From Spirochaeta sp. (lineage in GTDB: Bacteria > Spirochaetota > Spirochaetia > DSM-27196 > Alkalispirochaetaceae), in assembly GCA_027859055.1 (NCBI GenBank), contig JAQIBO010000045.1, forward strand, positions 1 through 25,692: a stretch of DNA of 25,692 bases. The letters are read 5' to 3'. Positions 24,018 through 25,692 of this stretch are shown here, piece by piece. Position 1 is the first letter of the stretch, and every line of letters starts with the position of its first letter. The translations under genes and the position numbers were made by a program. The notes beneath the pieces were generated by a model. It did no database searches. It was not told the DNA's origin and saw nothing but the letters and a program-made list of their open reading frames with translations.

Positions 24018-24042
24018 GCGGCCGGCCGCTGCGGCCGACCGC
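24018..24042. terminator. U-less GC hairpin at the convergent junction after the DAHP synthase fusion
   Basis: gcgg (24018-24021) pairs with ccgc (24039-24042), then a C-A mismatch, then cggccg (24023-24028) with cggccg (24032-24037), loop CTG. It fills the 28 bases between two convergent stop codons and has no T-run. Same design as at 15876-15897. Confidence 0.5.
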
Positions 24043-24044
24043 GC

Positions 24045-25463
24045 TTACATTTCGCCGGTTTCAATTCCGAGCTTTTTCAGTTGGTTGAGCTCGTCGACCT
24101 TTGAGACGTACTGTTGCGCCTTCTTGCGGGCGCGGGTCAGGCCATCTTTTATCGTGGTCGTCTCCACGTTAATTCCGCGCAGTTGCGAGCGTTGCTCGCG
24201 CGGCACCTCTGCGCGGAAATAGGTATCCAGCGACTCAAAACGGCGCACCATGACATGCACTTCATGTGCATCCTTGGTCACAAACTGCAGAATCGCGTCC
24301 TCGCCGGAAGCCTGAAGTTTGCGCCACGAAGCCCCGTTCTTGCTCATGATGCTTCCGTACAACCGGGCCCGCTTTCGAACCGTCGCGATAAACGGTTCAA
24401 ACTGAACCTCATCGGTACGGCGGGTATTGGTCGCCTCATCCAGATAATCCACGAGATATACCCGCCCATCCTGATCGCGACCGCGGATATGGTCCCAGAC
24501 CTGCTTCAGTATTTCCGCAAAATTGAGTTTGCGGCTCTCGAGCACCAGCGCGTTGTCCTCGAGCTTGCGAGCTGCCTCTTCGAGGGAGCGACTTGTCCCG
24601 GCGAGGGCTCGCGCGGCGTCGAGGAGGATCGGCTTGAGCTCCTGACCGTTCTGCGTTTTTGTGGTCTCTGCTTCGGGTACCCGGAGTGAGTTCAGTAACG
24701 TCTCACGGGTTGCCTGGCCGTCTGCGGCGTTTTCCGCAAAGATTTCCAGGATCAGTTCCCGTGCGAACGGCTGACCCGGCAGAGCACCGGGAAACGCGGC
24801 TCGCACCTTTTTTGTGGCGGCCTCGTATTGCTCCGGCGGCGGTGCCGCTGGGACGCCGCCCTGCCCGAGGATGTTGAGGCGTACCTGCAATTTGTACCAC
24901 TCGCGGTAATAGGCGGTGAGCTCCTTCAGGCTGTGTTGAAGCTCCCCGGAGATGCGATTGAGCTGCTCCTGGGCGTCCTTCACGATGTTCGCCGAGAGCT
25001 GTTCCGATCCTTTTTTTATCTTTATCGCCTGCTCCGCAACGCCCCGCGTCGTCGGCTGGGTGGCTGTATCGGAAAGATTTCGCCAGTTGATGTACTGAAC
25101 GAATTTTACCAGTGCTTTGAGCTGTTTCAGGTTGAGGTTTTCAAAGGAGAAGTCGTAGTAGTCAGTCAGAAACTCCAGACGCGACTGATACCGGGTCAGT
25201 CGAACACTGAGTTCTGTGTCGCGCTCACTTTCGAGATAGGGCTTATCCGAGGGGATGTCGAGTTCCGAAATTCGCTCCTCGTAGCGATACGGATCTTCCT
25301 TGATGAGTCCCTTTTTGCGCAGCACATTGTGGATCGCCTCAAAGCTTGAGCGCATCGATCGAAACTGTTCTTTCAGCTTCGGCGTGACGTGAGATGCAAT
25401 GTGCTCGCCTCGGGCGGAGATCGCTTCCTCGAGTTGGGCGGTGAACTGTGCCGACTCATCCAT
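24045..25463 (-). CDS. Long helical cytoplasmic protein, function unknown
   Basis: 472 residues from ATG 25463 (MDESAQF...), or 476 from ATG 25475. The first is preferred because a -10 hexamer covers 25471-25476, so the upstream ATG would overlap the promoter. No signal peptide or membrane helix is visible. It is mostly charged helix with likely coiled coil at about 160-195 (AIKIKKGSEQLSANIV onward) and at the C-terminus (KKAQQYVSKVDELNQLKK). A Pro/Ala-rich hinge (GGVPAAPPPEQ) splits it. The C-terminal third has more strand content (DGRVYLVDYLDEATNTRR, then DAHEVHVMVRRFES). No catalytic motif or named family is recognised; a lineage-specific protein is the most likely reading. Confidence 0.75.
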   Translation of the reverse strand: MDESAQFTAQLEEAISARGEHIASHVTPKLKEQFRSMRSSFEAIHNVLRKKGLIKEDPYRYEERISELDIPSDKPYLESERDTELSVRLTRYQSRLEFLTDYYDFSFENLNLKQLKALVKFVQYINWRNLSDTATQPTTRGVAEQAIKIKKGSEQLSANIVKDAQEQLNRISGELQHSLKELTAYYREWYKLQVRLNILGQGGVPAAPPPEQYEAATKKVRAAFPGALPGQPFARELILEIFAENAADGQATRETLLNSLRVPEAETTKTQNGQELKPILLDAARALAGTSRSLEEAARKLEDNALVLESRKLNFAEILKQVWDHIRGRDQDGRVYLVDYLDEATNTRRTDEVQFEPFIATVRKRARLYGSIMSKNGASWRKLQASGEDAILQFVTKDAHEVHVMVRRFESLDTYFRAEVPREQRSQLRGINVETTTIKDGLTRARKKAQQYVSKVDELNQLKKLGIETGEM

Positions 25464-25470
25464 AGTTGTT

Positions 25471-25500
25471 ATCATACGGTATGCGGCGCGCTCCTGTCAC
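25471..25500 (-). promoter_or_regulatory. Promoter of the long helical protein gene, leaderless layout
   Basis: On the - strand: GTGACA (25500-25495, five of six), an 18-base spacer and TATGAT (25476-25471, five of six). The predicted start at about 25464 is directly beside ATG 25463. The geometry (18-base spacer, -10 about seven bases from ATG) is the same as at carD. Confidence 0.6.
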
Positions 25501-25550
25501 GTGTGAGAAAGGGCCCGGAAGCGCTTATCCCGAATAGACACCCGATCTCC

Positions 25551-25692
25551 ATGTTTCGGAAAGCACGAACGAAAACCGTTGCGTGGGAATTGGTATATGA
25601 CATGCGATCGATTTCAAGCCATCTCGCCCGCCTGGCGGGGCCAGCGCCAAACCTTCGTGGACGCCTGGTTTTTGATAGTGATTCTGTTTTCC
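25551..25692 (+). CDS. Possible 5' end of a gene running off the window
   Basis: From ATG 25551 the + strand is open for 47 codons to the window edge (MFRKARTKTVAWELVYDM...). There is no Shine-Dalgarno and no clear promoter, and the residues match no family I know. It is divergent from the helical protein gene, which makes a + strand gene here reasonable. The 75 bases between the predicted - strand promoter and this ATG show nothing else. Confidence 0.35.
   Translation, partial: MFRKARTKTVAWELVYDMRSISSHLARLAGPAPNLRGRLVFDSDSVF

Noticed and set aside
1..25692. CRISPR arrays, insertion sequences, prophage genes, tRNA or rRNA genes, and defence systems.
   Set aside because: Scanned by eye on both strands: no regular repeat-spacer pattern, transposase or integrase text, cloverleaf ending in CCA, or rRNA text was found. 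The content is housekeeping and transport. Short or divergent RNAs could be missed without a covariance-model search.

Overview
The window is a gene-dense (over 90% coding), moderately GC-rich stretch of bacterial chromosome. The best guess is a free-living spirochaete (Spirochaetaceae-like). The strongest clue is an elongation factor G of the mitochondrial/spirochaetal spdEFG1 type (IGISAHIDSGKTT, HEVRGKDGVGA and MDSMELERERGITIQSAAT-like text). A CarD-family regulator, acidic protein composition and several coiled-coil envelope proteins with no recognisable family fit this. Species and habitat are inference only.

Layout. (1) 1-2937, + strand: a T-tailed terminator of an off-window gene, then a three-gene ABC importer of the TrpXYZ-like (COG2984/4120/1101) class. 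(2) 3056-8642, + strand: a complete branched-chain amino-acid (Liv/HAAT) importer, livK-H-M-G-F, ending in a CBS-CBS-ACT protein. Both substrate-binding-protein genes are followed by a perfect stem-loop without a U-tract, just before the permease gene. (3) 8712-12962, + strand: a membrane class III nucleotide cyclase, translationally coupled to a single-pass coiled-coil membrane protein and followed by a secreted coiled-coil protein. (4) 13065-15871, + strand: the EF-G gene, broken by one in-frame TAA (14499-14501) at the start of domain IV, then a small RecA/KaiC-like P-loop protein. (5) 15898-17128, - strand: carD then nth. (6) 17153-17875, + strand: a DedA/VTT membrane protein whose 3' end overlaps the convergent gene. 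(7) 17797-20476, - strand: aldo/keto reductase then an OppA-type peptide-binding protein. (8) 20596-24016, + strand: TylF-like methyltransferase, SLT lipoprotein, and a DAHP synthase-prephenate dehydratase fusion. (9) 24045-25475, - strand: a long helical protein of unknown function. (10) 25476-25692: its promoter and possibly the 5' end of another + strand gene.

How the genes work together. The first 8.6 kb is amino-acid uptake, with an ACT-domain protein that could report amino-acid or nucleotide status. The last part includes an aromatic amino-acid biosynthetic enzyme that combines the committed step with a phenylalanine branch step. The middle is signalling, translation and envelope functions.

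Three signals cut across the annotation. The EF-G gene carries a single nonsense codon in an otherwise intact 695-codon frame. Several transcription units that lack a Shine-Dalgarno have a -10-like hexamer about 6-10 nt before the start codon, suggesting leaderless mRNAs. All three convergent gene junctions carry GC-rich hairpins without U-tracts. No CRISPR array, tRNA, rRNA, insertion sequence or prophage was seen, and no gap between genes exceeds 300 bases.
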